The notes beneath the pieces are model-generated. The model saw nothing but the letters and a program-made list of their open reading frames with translations, was not told the DNA's origin and made no database searches. This document shows, in pieces, positions 46,501 through 53,534 of a stretch of DNA of 64,000 nt. Position numbers and translations under genes: made by a program. Source of the DNA: an uncultured Sphingobacteriaceae bacterium (GTDB lineage: Bacteria > Bacteroidota > Bacteroidia > Sphingobacteriales > Sphingobacteriaceae); contig CAMPKC010000018.1 of assembly GCA_946887045.1 (NCBI GenBank), positions 13,033-77,032 on the forward strand. Direction: 5' to 3'. Position 1 is the stretch's first letter. Each line of letters starts with the position of its first letter.

Positions 46501-47755
46501 CGGCTTTACGGTTTTTCTTGAAAACGAGCATCCGATAAAGGCTGTTGTCTACGTTGAACTTCCGGATTTTTACAAACATCATCACGCAGATGCCGGATAA
46601 ACCTAAGCCAAGGTAAAGCAGGGTGTCTTTGGCTAAAAAACGGTCGCGAAGCGGATCTTGAAGGCTGAATAGTGTTAAAATAGAAAGGCCTGTAAGCAGC
46701 ATCACAAAGGGCAAAATTATTTGATCTGCATGCTGGAACCTTAATGTGAGCAGGAAATGAACAATCAGAAAACCACCGAAAAAACATCCCATAATAATCC
46801 AGAACCACTTATTGAATTCGTCGGGGGTACGTACAATTAAAGAGCCTTCCTTTTTCAGGATATTAAAATCGCGGGTTGATAGCAAGCGGATGGTATGCGG
46901 CGCACGTACGAAGTTCAGTTTTTTATCCTTATCCAAAGCTTCCACCCCTTTAGATGTTCCGAACTGAAACCCCGGCTGTAATGGCAGAATTTTAAATGCT
47001 TTGTCTTCCGGGAGGTTTGCGAAGGTGTATCTGCCCTGGGCATCAGTGCGGGCATACGCAGTTAAAGATTCTAGTTGCTTGTTTTTAAGCGAATCAAGAA
47101 GGTAAACTTTTTTAAATCCCGGCCCTTTTTCTGCAATTTCGGTTTCCACTTCAGTCACAGTTTCACTGTAGGCGCTGTCTTGTGGTAAAATCATTTCCAG
47201 GCGTACCAAAACTCCCGAAGCTGGTTTTTTTTCTTTGTCCAGGATCTCGCCCGAAATGGCATGTTTCCCTAATCCTACATCGGTGCTTGAACTTAAAGTT
47301 TGCGGCTTGGTTTTTTCCTGCGAAAAAGCAACTGAATCATCGCCGGTAAAGCCAAGCATCGAGCGCGAGACCATTATTCGCTTTCTGAACGATTCACCTC
47401 CGTTTATAAACGCTTCGTCGGCATCCACAAAAAACCTCCGTTTGTTTAATTCACCAATATTATCGATCGGTTTTTGATCTAAACTTAATCCTTTGGCTAC
47501 GGCAGAATAAATCAGGTCGATGTCTTTTTTATCTTCAAAATAATAGCCCTTTCGAATAAGCGTTCGTATGCCTTCGGGGTCTTTGCTGTTCAGGTTGAAC
47601 ATGGTTCCTTCTGCTAAACGGCTGTCTACATCTTTAAAATCGCGTTGTAAGAAGGCATAAAGGAAAAAGAATAGCAGTGCAAATACTGCTGAGATCATAA
47701 GTAAGAACAGTCGTTCAATTTTCCGGCTTTTTTTTAAAGGAGCATCCTCTGTCAT
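43547..47755 (-). CDS. SEDS (FtsW/RodA) - penicillin-binding protein fusion
   Basis: 1402 aa. Layout: N-terminal membrane helix (~17-39); periplasmic segment with a CarboxypepD_reg-like domain (~165-290: GKHAISGEILDKEKKPASGV...AYARTDAQGRYTFANLP); membrane helix ~317-337; a multi-helix SEDS domain (~345-790) with QPSEIVKY and EAHTDMILPAIGEEFGLAG, the hallmark of FtsW/RodA polymerases; then a class B PBP (~820-1330) with YDREGRILATS, active-site STAK (Ser1069), SNN, and KTG in AGKTGTPE; Pro/Ala-rich tail. RodA and PBP2 are normally two proteins. It should polymerise and cross-link peptidoglycan in one chain. Last gene of the fha-PP2C operon. Confidence 0.93.
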   Translation of the reverse strand: MTEDAPLKKSRKIERLFLLMISAVFALLFFFLYAFLQRDFKDVDSRLAEGTMFNLNSKDPEGIRTLIRKGYYFEDKKDIDLIYSAVAKGLSLDQKPIDNIGELNKRRFFVDADEAFINGGESFRKRIMVSRSMLGFTGDDSVAFSQEKTKPQTLSSSTDVGLGKHAISGEILDKEKKPASGVLVRLEMILPQDSAYSETVTEVETEIAEKGPGFKKVYLLDSLKNKQLESLTAYARTDAQGRYTFANLPEDKAFKILPLQPGFQFGTSKGVEALDKDKKLNFVRAPHTIRLLSTRDFNILKKEGSLIVRTPDEFNKWFWIIMGCFFGGFLIVHFLLTLRFQHADQIILPFVMLLTGLSILTLFSLQDPLRDRFLAKDTLLYLGLGLSGICVMMFVKIRKFNVDNSLYRMLVFKKNRKAGNGWPWAVLAVILLGLTIVFGTGPEGSGVKVNLFGFQPSEIVKYLIILFLAGFFATNERFISEYRSYRKRWSFFYFALGSILVSILLFLVLGDLGPAMVVCFTFIVLFSFSRGDFMFMIGSVVLYVLAAWILNSIWLATAITVALVVLAMVFKRKQISESAIMALVIIAGFLLIDQIPYLDKVFPGPVKRLTERKAIWQDAWNNEVYGGDHVANGIWAMSSGGVTGQGVGEGFSKTIPEAHTDMILPAIGEEFGLAGIICIFILFLIYLHRSIIIGRQTGMPFLFYLSAGIGVSTFVQFLLIAGGSTGALPLSGVSLPFVSYGGSSMVANFIAAGFLLSTSLIKGTEVQMSFVTKQHDKNLVPALAAALIGVVLLTVNVSRYLFNNKKWVVQPALVADRSGLRMFSYNPRIAILMNRLQAGSLYDREGRILATSKPELIKQQQGLLRASGGLNFDLDSVIHKRLDRYYPFAEDTFFWIGDANTGIFSGSINGYFAEYQHGAELRGFETPTEKVTAIASAYREDRFLARGVKEMTVVKKDYSELAPLLLAGINSSKVEQFKKRNRDVQLTIDARLQTSIQRSIAMDDSLKDNRVSVVIMEDNTGDVLVSANYPLPPVNNWEQMTMTMAEQNQLSQWVTTQDLGFTYATQPGSTAKVATTIAAFNKLGMAATQKSYMVSPHERIRTKGIEPDETGRIGLERALVKSNNVYFIKLANEEKLQEEMADVYLKTGMFLRGVGGFYYEKDGQDLQQENRWRELWRETEFKTKPRYNPNNIRRTRAKGISGMAWGQGELIATPAAVARMAAGVANHGNVVNNRYVLKVHNTLQGIKGSTKITNEPQFADLIKQYMIKQSELKVHTLGIAVAGKTGTPERIWKKERINDGWYVFFAPKAKGQGHLVVCIRIESTKGSSDAVALAGKHVIPMLLQKGLIKSFSTAQLIPGQALPGMPAGNVVSPAPAADTMAPTERPQPDAAPARRDSVNDIE

Positions 47756-47756
47756 T

Positions 47757-49211
47757 TTATCTTTTCAGTGTATTTAAAGAATCTGTTCTAAAAAAGTAAG
47801 ACCCGGCCAGGCGGCCAGTCACATATTGGTTATCAGGGAAAATAAAATAGTTTTGAACGGGCCATTTGCAATTAATAAACTGCACATTACGGAGGTATAA
47901 AGCGTCGTTTTGAGCAGATACAGCAATGTCGAAATTTTCAAATTGGATTCCATCCAGAAGTATAAACCGCGAGTCGGGCGAAAGGGCTATGGCTGGTCCT
48001 CTAAAAAGCGAGTCGCCTTGCAGAGTTATTTTTCCCTGTGTTAAAATGAATAGCGTATCCTGATGGATGGCTAATGTATCAGAAAGGAGGATGGGCTGTT
48101 TGAAAGTTGAATCCGAAAGCAGAAGAGTATCGCCACTAAGAGTATTGATAGCCTCTTGTAATCTGATTTCATCAGCAGACCGGGTCGTATCAGCGGCTAC
48201 AGTATCGGGAGAGTCAGCGAAGGCTTTCTGCTTTATGTTTCGCCATAATAAAAACAAGGAAGTTGCCAGAAAGAAGACGCAGAGAAAGAGCAGAATCTTA
48301 TTTATTCCTGGGCTTTTTGCAGACTTCTGGTTTACCGCATGACCAGGATTATCCTCTTTATTTGCACTCTCCGGCTTGTCTGGCGTGGCTTCAAAAGTCG
48401 GTGTTAGGTTTTTTTTTTGGGTTTCAAGTGTTCCCACAGAAGGTGTTGCCTGCCATGAGGAAGCTGCGTCGTTTTGTACCAATACGACGGTGATATTATC
48501 TCGTCCACCATTTTTGTTTGCCAGGTCGACGAGCTTTTTGGCTTTCTCTTCCAGCGAATCTGAACTGGTGATGACGGCGGTTATTGCTTCTTTGTTTACC
48601 ATGTCGGTGAGACCATCACTGCAAAGTAAGAGCATGTCGCCGGGTAAGAAAGGGGAGGTGCCTGTTTCAATATAGTCATCCTGGGTTTCGATTTCTCTTC
48701 CGAAGCCCAGCGCCTTATTGATTTCGTTGCGCTTGAGATGCTTCATGGCTGCATCTTCATCCAGACGGCCCGAGTCTTCTAAAAAGCCCACGAAGGAGTG
48801 GTCTTTAGTTACTTTAACGAGGGAATGATCGCGTAATAAATACAGCCTGGTGTCGCCAACATGGGCATAATGAAACTCGTTATTTGAAACGTCGACCACG
48901 GCCAGCGTTAGCACGCAAGCCATTTTACCGTGTTCTTTATTTTGAAGTTTTTCCGCAAAGATTTTTTGGTTGGCAAGAACAAAGGAAGCTTTCATTGCTT
49001 CAATTAAGTTGCCCGAGGGTTTGGCGAAATTTTCAAATATAGATTCACGGGCAATTTCAGCGGCAATTTCTCCGCCAGAATAACCTCCCACTCCATCAAT
49101 TGCACAAGCGATAATGAACTTATTGTTCATCACTTTCTTAGCAATAAAGGCATCCTCGTTGTTATCGCGTATTTTACCCGTATCGGTTATTCCAAAAAAG
49201 TTCTCAGCCAT
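47757..49211 (-). CDS. PP2C-type Ser/Thr phosphatase with membrane-anchored extracytoplasmic domain
   Basis: 484 aa. Cytoplasmic PP2C domain (~5-240): GITDTGKIRDNNEDAF, AIDGVGGYSGGE, HVGDTRLYL, LCSDGLTDMV and GGRDNITVVLVQ, so all metal-binding Asp are present. After a Ser/Pro/Lys-rich linker there is a membrane helix (~302-322, ILLFLCVFFLATSLFLLW), and about 160 periplasmic residues with repeat-like beta strands. This layout equals actinobacterial PstP. It is 1 nt from the SEDS-PBP gene, so wall synthesis is the likely target. The start overlaps the microprotein gene by 8 nt. Confidence 0.92.
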   Translation of the reverse strand: MAENFFGITDTGKIRDNNEDAFIAKKVMNNKFIIACAIDGVGGYSGGEIAAEIARESIFENFAKPSGNLIEAMKASFVLANQKIFAEKLQNKEHGKMACVLTLAVVDVSNNEFHYAHVGDTRLYLLRDHSLVKVTKDHSFVGFLEDSGRLDEDAAMKHLKRNEINKALGFGREIETQDDYIETGTSPFLPGDMLLLCSDGLTDMVNKEAITAVITSSDSLEEKAKKLVDLANKNGGRDNITVVLVQNDAASSWQATPSVGTLETQKKNLTPTFEATPDKPESANKEDNPGHAVNQKSAKSPGINKILLFLCVFFLATSLFLLWRNIKQKAFADSPDTVAADTTRSADEIRLQEAINTLSGDTLLLSDSTFKQPILLSDTLAIHQDTLFILTQGKITLQGDSLFRGPAIALSPDSRFILLDGIQFENFDIAVSAQNDALYLRNVQFINCKWPVQNYFIFPDNQYVTGRLAGSYFFRTDSLNTLKR

Positions 49212-49302
49212 TACGTTTATGTGTATTTTTTATGTCCTTGAAATGAGCTGCCAATAAAAAGACACAAATAAAAAGCAGCGCTACTGATAGTAAATGCGAC
49301 AT
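49204..49302 (-). CDS. 32-aa single-helix membrane microprotein
   Basis: Starts 1 nt after the FHA-like gene's stop, and its stop lies inside the first codons of the PP2C gene. One hydrophobic helix (LLSVALLFICVFLLAAH) is followed by a basic tail (FKDIKNTHKRNG). The perfect packing between two genes argues that it is translated; conservation must be tested. Not recognised; a small regulatory or assembly subunit is possible. Confidence 0.6.
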   Translation of the reverse strand: MSHLLSVALLFICVFLLAAHFKDIKNTHKRNG

Positions 49303-49303
49303 A

Positions 49304-50251
49304 TTATGATTTAAAGATATTGACACCGATGATTCCGTTCAGAATCATTCTCGAATTAATAGGAAGTTCGACCCATGAGGGCGAATGCGGATCACTTCTC
49401 TGAACCTCTTTTTCGTTAACAATGGTTTTTTCTCCAAACGAAGCAAGGTAGAATTTACCATCCGGTTTATTAAATTTAATTGATAAATGAGGGGTGTTAA
49501 CCCATTCTGAAGGGATTTTGAAGATATTCGTGTCTTCACGTGTTTCTTCATCGCCAGAGACAATTATTTCAGCCTCTTTCATATAGTACTCTACTTTGTG
49601 TCCGCGATAGGCTTTGTCGGGCAGTATAGTTTCGAACCGAGCAAAGGCAGGCTGCTCAGTATTTTGAAGCTTGCTTGCATCGTACTTTAGGTCTTCAACA
49701 TATGGCACTTCATAATAACCTTCGCTGTAAAAATTAAAGCCTTTCAAAATATCCTCGTTTACATCGAAGGTTTCGGCGATACCGGTTTGGCGGGGAATAA
49801 AGGTTACTCTTAAATTCTCTTCTTTATGCGTTCCTCCGGGCAAAAGCTTGCCTATAAATCCTTTATCGCCACGGGCATAATCCGGGTGAGATACAAATCG
49901 GAAAACCCATTTGCTGCTGGAAGGCTCGACCGTTTTTCCTTCGGCGCGGTACTGGTTTAATATTTCGTAAAACTTCTTTACAGCTTCCTGAACAATGAGG
50001 CCGAAGATGCCTTTTTTATTGTCCATGAATTCGTGGTAATCGTCGGGGTTGAAACTTATAATGTATTCATGATAAAAAACTATCCTGTCTGCAAAGGTTA
50101 ATTGCCCGATAGATTCTTTGAATTTATCTATAATGTATTTGTAAACTACGTTTGGTGTAAGTGCTTCGGGCTCGGTAGGAGCAGAGCCGCTATCATTTAA
50201 AAACCATTCATGGATGCCAAGACGTTGCCAGAAAGAGGGTTCTGTTGTCAT
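49304..50251 (-). CDS. FHA-like phosphopeptide-binding protein
   Basis: 315 aa, no signal peptide. The N-terminal 130 residues are helical (FHA-associated region unknown); ~120-230 is a beta-rich domain. The C-terminus (~225-315) reads like a FHA fold: WVNTPHLSIKFNKPDGKFYLASFGEKTIVNEKEVQ, corresponding to the S-R-x-H-x-x-I and S-x-N-G-T-x-V-N-G segments of FHA, with some key residues changed (SR to NT; NG to EK). Phosphothreonine binding is therefore uncertain. First gene of the operon with the microprotein, PP2C and SEDS-PBP. Confidence 0.7.
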   Translation of the reverse strand: MTTEPSFWQRLGIHEWFLNDSGSAPTEPEALTPNVVYKYIIDKFKESIGQLTFADRIVFYHEYIISFNPDDYHEFMDNKKGIFGLIVQEAVKKFYEILNQYRAEGKTVEPSSSKWVFRFVSHPDYARGDKGFIGKLLPGGTHKEENLRVTFIPRQTGIAETFDVNEDILKGFNFYSEGYYEVPYVEDLKYDASKLQNTEQPAFARFETILPDKAYRGHKVEYYMKEAEIIVSGDEETREDTNIFKIPSEWVNTPHLSIKFNKPDGKFYLASFGEKTIVNEKEVQRSDPHSPSWVELPINSRMILNGIIGVNIFKS

Positions 50252-50522
50252 TTGTTCTGTTTGCTAATGTGTAATTGTGATATGATATTATAGAACCACA
50301 AAAGGGGGGCGGATGTTTTAGGAGGGGTGGGTTTTAGAGAACGGGTGATTGGGATAGGTTACTGTTTAATAAGTTTTGCAGATATGTTAAGACGCCGGCA
50401 ACTTAGTCCCCGGGATTCCTGGGCTGTCTCAAGAATTTAGTTTTAGTACCCATACAGAGGGAATACTTAATGTCAGCCGTTGCCGTTACACCAAACAAGA
50501 GAATTGTTATATTCGTGCTAAG

Positions 50523-51092
50523 ATGACTTTTCAATTTAAGATAAAACTTAACAACATATCGAATCCGCCGGTATGGCGCAGATTAATTGTACCCGGAAAT
50601 TTTACTTTTAAACACTTTCATTATATCATACAGGAAGCTTTCGGATGGGATAACTACCATCTCTTTAGCTTTTCGCCGGGAGGCTTTACTACTTATCCCG
50701 TCATATCAGATCCTGAATTATATGATGGGAGTGAAGAGGAAGGTGATATGATAGACAGTAATGAAATTACGCTATCGGAAATTTTTAGAGCCGAGGGGCA
50801 GAAATTTAGCTACCTGTATGACTTTGGTGATTACTGGCTGCATAACATTACCGTTGAAAAGGTGATTGACATCAAGCTTGCAAAAGTCGACTGTATCGGA
50901 GGAAAAGGAGCCTGCCCACCGGAAGATTGCGGCGGCCCACATGGGTATCAACATTTAAAGCAAATATTGGCAGATCGTAAAAATCCAGAGCACGAGTCGA
51001 TGAAGGAGTGGCTTGGTTTATACCCGGATGAAGAATGGGATGCTGATTATTTTGATTTAGAGGACGCGAAAGAGGCGGTAAGGGAGATTTAG
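50523..51092 (+). CDS. pRiA4b ORF-3-like protein
   Basis: 189 aa. Visible: FQFKIKLNNISNPPVWRRLIVPGNFTFKHFHYIIQEAFGWDNYHLFSF and VDCIGGKGACPPEDCGGPHGYQHLKQIL, which are the hallmark segments of the PF07929 family (plasmid pRiA4b ORF-3). The Cys/Gly cluster and Trp-rich N-terminus are typical; function is unknown, and the family is often found on mobile DNA. A -7-like TATATTCG lies at 50508-50515, just before the start. The spacer after it is repeat-rich. Confidence 0.88.
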   Translation: MTFQFKIKLNNISNPPVWRRLIVPGNFTFKHFHYIIQEAFGWDNYHLFSFSPGGFTTYPVISDPELYDGSEEEGDMIDSNEITLSEIFRAEGQKFSYLYDFGDYWLHNITVEKVIDIKLAKVDCIGGKGACPPEDCGGPHGYQHLKQILADRKNPEHESMKEWLGLYPDEEWDADYFDLEDAKEAVREI

Positions 51093-51248
51093 AATTTTGC
51101 TGTTTTGTATTGGATAAGGGTGTCTCCTTATCGGAATGAAGCCGGGGATTTTTTGCGGCTTTGTTTTTTTGTGGGGAGGGAGACCCCACGGTCAGCGCTG
51201 CAGACTTGCCAAACAGGATGCCGAACATTATGAAATTTCATTGACACC

Positions 51249-51327
51249 TTGTTCGGGACTTGTTCGAGACTGCTTCGGGACAGCTTCGGGGATTTCCGAA
51301 CAAGTCCCCCCCCTTTTTCCGAACAAA
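51249..51327. repeat. 11-bp tandem repeats with inverted copy
   Basis: Units TTGTTCGGGAC, TTGTTCGAGAC, TGCTTCGGGAC, AGCTTCGGGGA at 51249-51292, period 11 bp. CGAACAAGTCC (51297-51307) is the inverted complement of GGACTTGTTCG (51256-51266). TTCCGAACAA recurs at 51294-51303 and 51318-51327. Confidence 0.8.
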
Positions 51328-51685
51328 CCTCGAAGAAAGCACCTACTTTCTCGCAATCTTCGGCAAACTTTCGCAAATACCCGCAAAATCAAGCAATCGC
51401 CTCCAAAGCGGCTCCTAATTCTCCAAATCAGCGTTAGCTTTGTTTCATCAAAAGGAAAATGGAATGATAAAACAGAATTTTTTAATGTCGGAAGACTTAA
51501 ACCAGAGAGTAAAAAGGAACTGCCGGTCGGCTACCTGGAATGAAAACCGGAGCTTTTTCGGTAGACCAGAATGCATCAATTTTCCCCTCTGTTACTACCG
51601 TCTTTTTTAAAGCGCTATTTAAGGTTCCGCTAAACTGTCCTGAAATCCTGCCATCAGCCTTTGAGAAGTTGCTTATTTTTATGAA

Positions 51686-51812
51686 TGTTTCGTGTCCCCA
51701 CGAAACAGAAGGTGATATTATCGGATATTATGGTTCGTGAGGACACGAACCAAGGCGGAGGCGGTATGGTGACAACCACGTATATTTGCTTGCTTTAACC
51801 ACCTCCGCCTTC
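51686..51812. repeat. Pair of 9-bp hairpins and larger inverted repeat
   Basis: TGTTTCGTG-TCCC-CACGAAACA (51686-51707) and TGGTTCGTG-AGGA-CACGAACCA (51731-51752) are perfect stems with complementary loops; TTCGTGTCC (51689-51697) also pairs with GGACACGAA (51741-51749). AAGGCGGAGG (51752-51761) pairs with CCTCCGCCTT (51802-51811). Could be a REP-like or recombination element. Confidence 0.75.
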
Positions 51813-51876
51813 GGCACCTCCGCCAGCGGAGGACAACCTAACGTTTCACTATGGCATAATTAGTAGGGCTATGAAG

Positions 51877-53271
51877 TCACTTCCTCTTCAGCCATTCCTC
51901 CGGCACCGGAACAATACAAATATTCATGGATTTATTATCCTCCGAAAGCATCGCGGATTGAATTTGTATTCGTGTTCCATCCGGACTAAAAGTGGGGTGA
52001 ATATGATCAGAGGCAGTTTCTTTATGTCCCGTTGTGAGCGGAATCATTTCTCTTGTTTTCCTATCTATGAGATATAATGTGCGCGAAAAGTCGTCACCCG
52101 TAGCAAATCTGCCGTCAGGCGAACCATGAACGTGCCATAATCCGCTTCCGCTGGATGTTTGGCCGGCGATAGTCATTTCTCTTGTTCTCAGATTTACGAT
52201 GCCTAATCCTGTTGGTTTTTCCCGGGTTCCGGATGGTCCCCAGGCCGCTTCCTGCCCTGGATTAGCGCCGCCAACAGCTGTCGCGGGCGCGGCCACTCCG
52301 GTGTTGTTCACTCCGGGGATTTTTCTGTGACCCATAATTGCTATGGCAACTTCATCCCTTGAGATCACTGCTTCGTGAGTTACCCATTCGTAATCTGCTT
52401 CGGGATACAGCGGGCGCAGGCCGGAGCCATCGGCCATCACCGTCCATGTGCGTTGTGGTGATTTGCCTCCGGTTTCCCAGCAGAAAACAATTTCTCCCGG
52501 ATACCAGGGGTTAGATTGGATGTGCCCCACCTGGAATGGTACGGAAATTACGTGTTTAAGTGCGCCGGTACGGAGATTCATGCTTCCAATACCAGCGGGA
52601 CCGGCTCCCATATTACGCGGGCCAAAAGTCTCGGATATTTTTGTTCCGGGGGCAAGGTATTTAGCCGACTCCTCTTTTCCAACTCTAAAATAAACCAGCT
52701 CTTCGCCGCCATCCAGAGCCAAATCTCCGCTGGCTCCCATCGCTGTCGGTGTTGTTCCGCAAACCCGTTCGTATGCCGATTTTTTCTGCAACTTGCCAGC
52801 CTCACTATCTGCAAAAAGCTTTGCAAGATCTATTTCGATAACATCCATGGAGCGATTACGATTGCGCCGCTGACCTTCCTGGCGAGGAGTATCAGGTTGG
52901 CTTGCTTCGTCGTGATTGCGTAAAAAGTACAGTTTCATGGATTTTTGAGCGATGCAAAGTGCTCCGCTATATCCGCCTTCGGTCACTTGAACGAGGGCGC
53001 CTGTACGTTCATTTACAGCCATAGCTTCACCTTGCACTCTCCCCGATCTGAAAATCAGCCATTTACCGTCAGCTGTCCATTGCGGATGTGTTGGATATAT
53101 TTTACTGTCGCCTGCCGGCGTGCTGGTTAAGAAGGTAAGCATGGTACCGGTAACAGGGTCCTTTACGACTTTACGCTCTGAGGAGAATCTTTTCCCTAGT
53201 TGCGAATAGGAGGATGAAGAAAGGAGCAGGGCGGCACACAAAGTCACGGTGGAAAATAAAATGGATCGCAT
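51877..53271 (-). CDS. Secreted beta-propeller protein, oligogalacturonate-lyase-like (PL22)
   Basis: 464 aa. Signal peptide (~1-23, ...SSSSYSQ). Blades with HPQWTADGKWLIFRSGR, WHVHGSPDGRFATGDD and DHIHPTFSPDGTRIQIQS, the His-rich TolB-like/PD40 pattern of the PL22 oligogalacturonate lyases, where such His residues hold the metal. Such an enzyme would split short pectin fragments by beta-elimination in the periplasm. No pectin-related neighbour gene is present, so the substrate is uncertain; a TolB-like beta-propeller of other function is possible. Confidence 0.6.
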   Translation of the reverse strand: MRSILFSTVTLCAALLLSSSSYSQLGKRFSSERKVVKDPVTGTMLTFLTSTPAGDSKIYPTHPQWTADGKWLIFRSGRVQGEAMAVNERTGALVQVTEGGYSGALCIAQKSMKLYFLRNHDEASQPDTPRQEGQRRNRNRSMDVIEIDLAKLFADSEAGKLQKKSAYERVCGTTPTAMGASGDLALDGGEELVYFRVGKEESAKYLAPGTKISETFGPRNMGAGPAGIGSMNLRTGALKHVISVPFQVGHIQSNPWYPGEIVFCWETGGKSPQRTWTVMADGSGLRPLYPEADYEWVTHEAVISRDEVAIAIMGHRKIPGVNNTGVAAPATAVGGANPGQEAAWGPSGTREKPTGLGIVNLRTREMTIAGQTSSGSGLWHVHGSPDGRFATGDDFSRTLYLIDRKTREMIPLTTGHKETASDHIHPTFSPDGTRIQIQSAMLSEDNKSMNICIVPVPEEWLKRK

Positions 53272-53534
53272 TTATATTATATATTTATAAAGGATTTTGA
53301 TTTAATTGGCAATCGAAATTACAAACAATATGACAGGGGAGCCAGTATATCACGTATCATTTCTGTTATGTGATATGCTTTAGTTTCATTGGTTATACTT
53401 TTGAAACTTTAGAACTAAAATATATTTCTATCGTATACCGAAAGCGAATATATCTGTTAAGATTTAAGCCTGTGCCAATGTTTGCCAGATCTTAGACTGG
53501 GATTTATTTAAACTATAAACCTAATTAAACGCAA

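Larger units (their letters stand above)
51093..51876. other. Spacer without a supported gene, rich in repeats
   Basis: 784 nt between the pRiA4b-like gene and the propeller protein. No ORF here has plausible protein features. It holds four 11-bp tandem units (51249-51292), several inverted repeats (51686-51812), a C9 run near 51306-51314 and compositional swings. It may be degraded or mobile-derived DNA. Confidence 0.7.

Noticed and set aside
51128..51543. Open frames of 82-135 codons on both strands in the repeat-rich spacer
   Set aside because: The translations are Pro/Ser/Arg-rich without domains, overlap on opposite strands and run through tandem repeats; they look like chance frames.
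53272..53534. 263-nt A/T-rich gap before the sensor kinase
   Set aside because: No hairpin, promoter match or ORF stood out; recorded as plain intergenic sequence.
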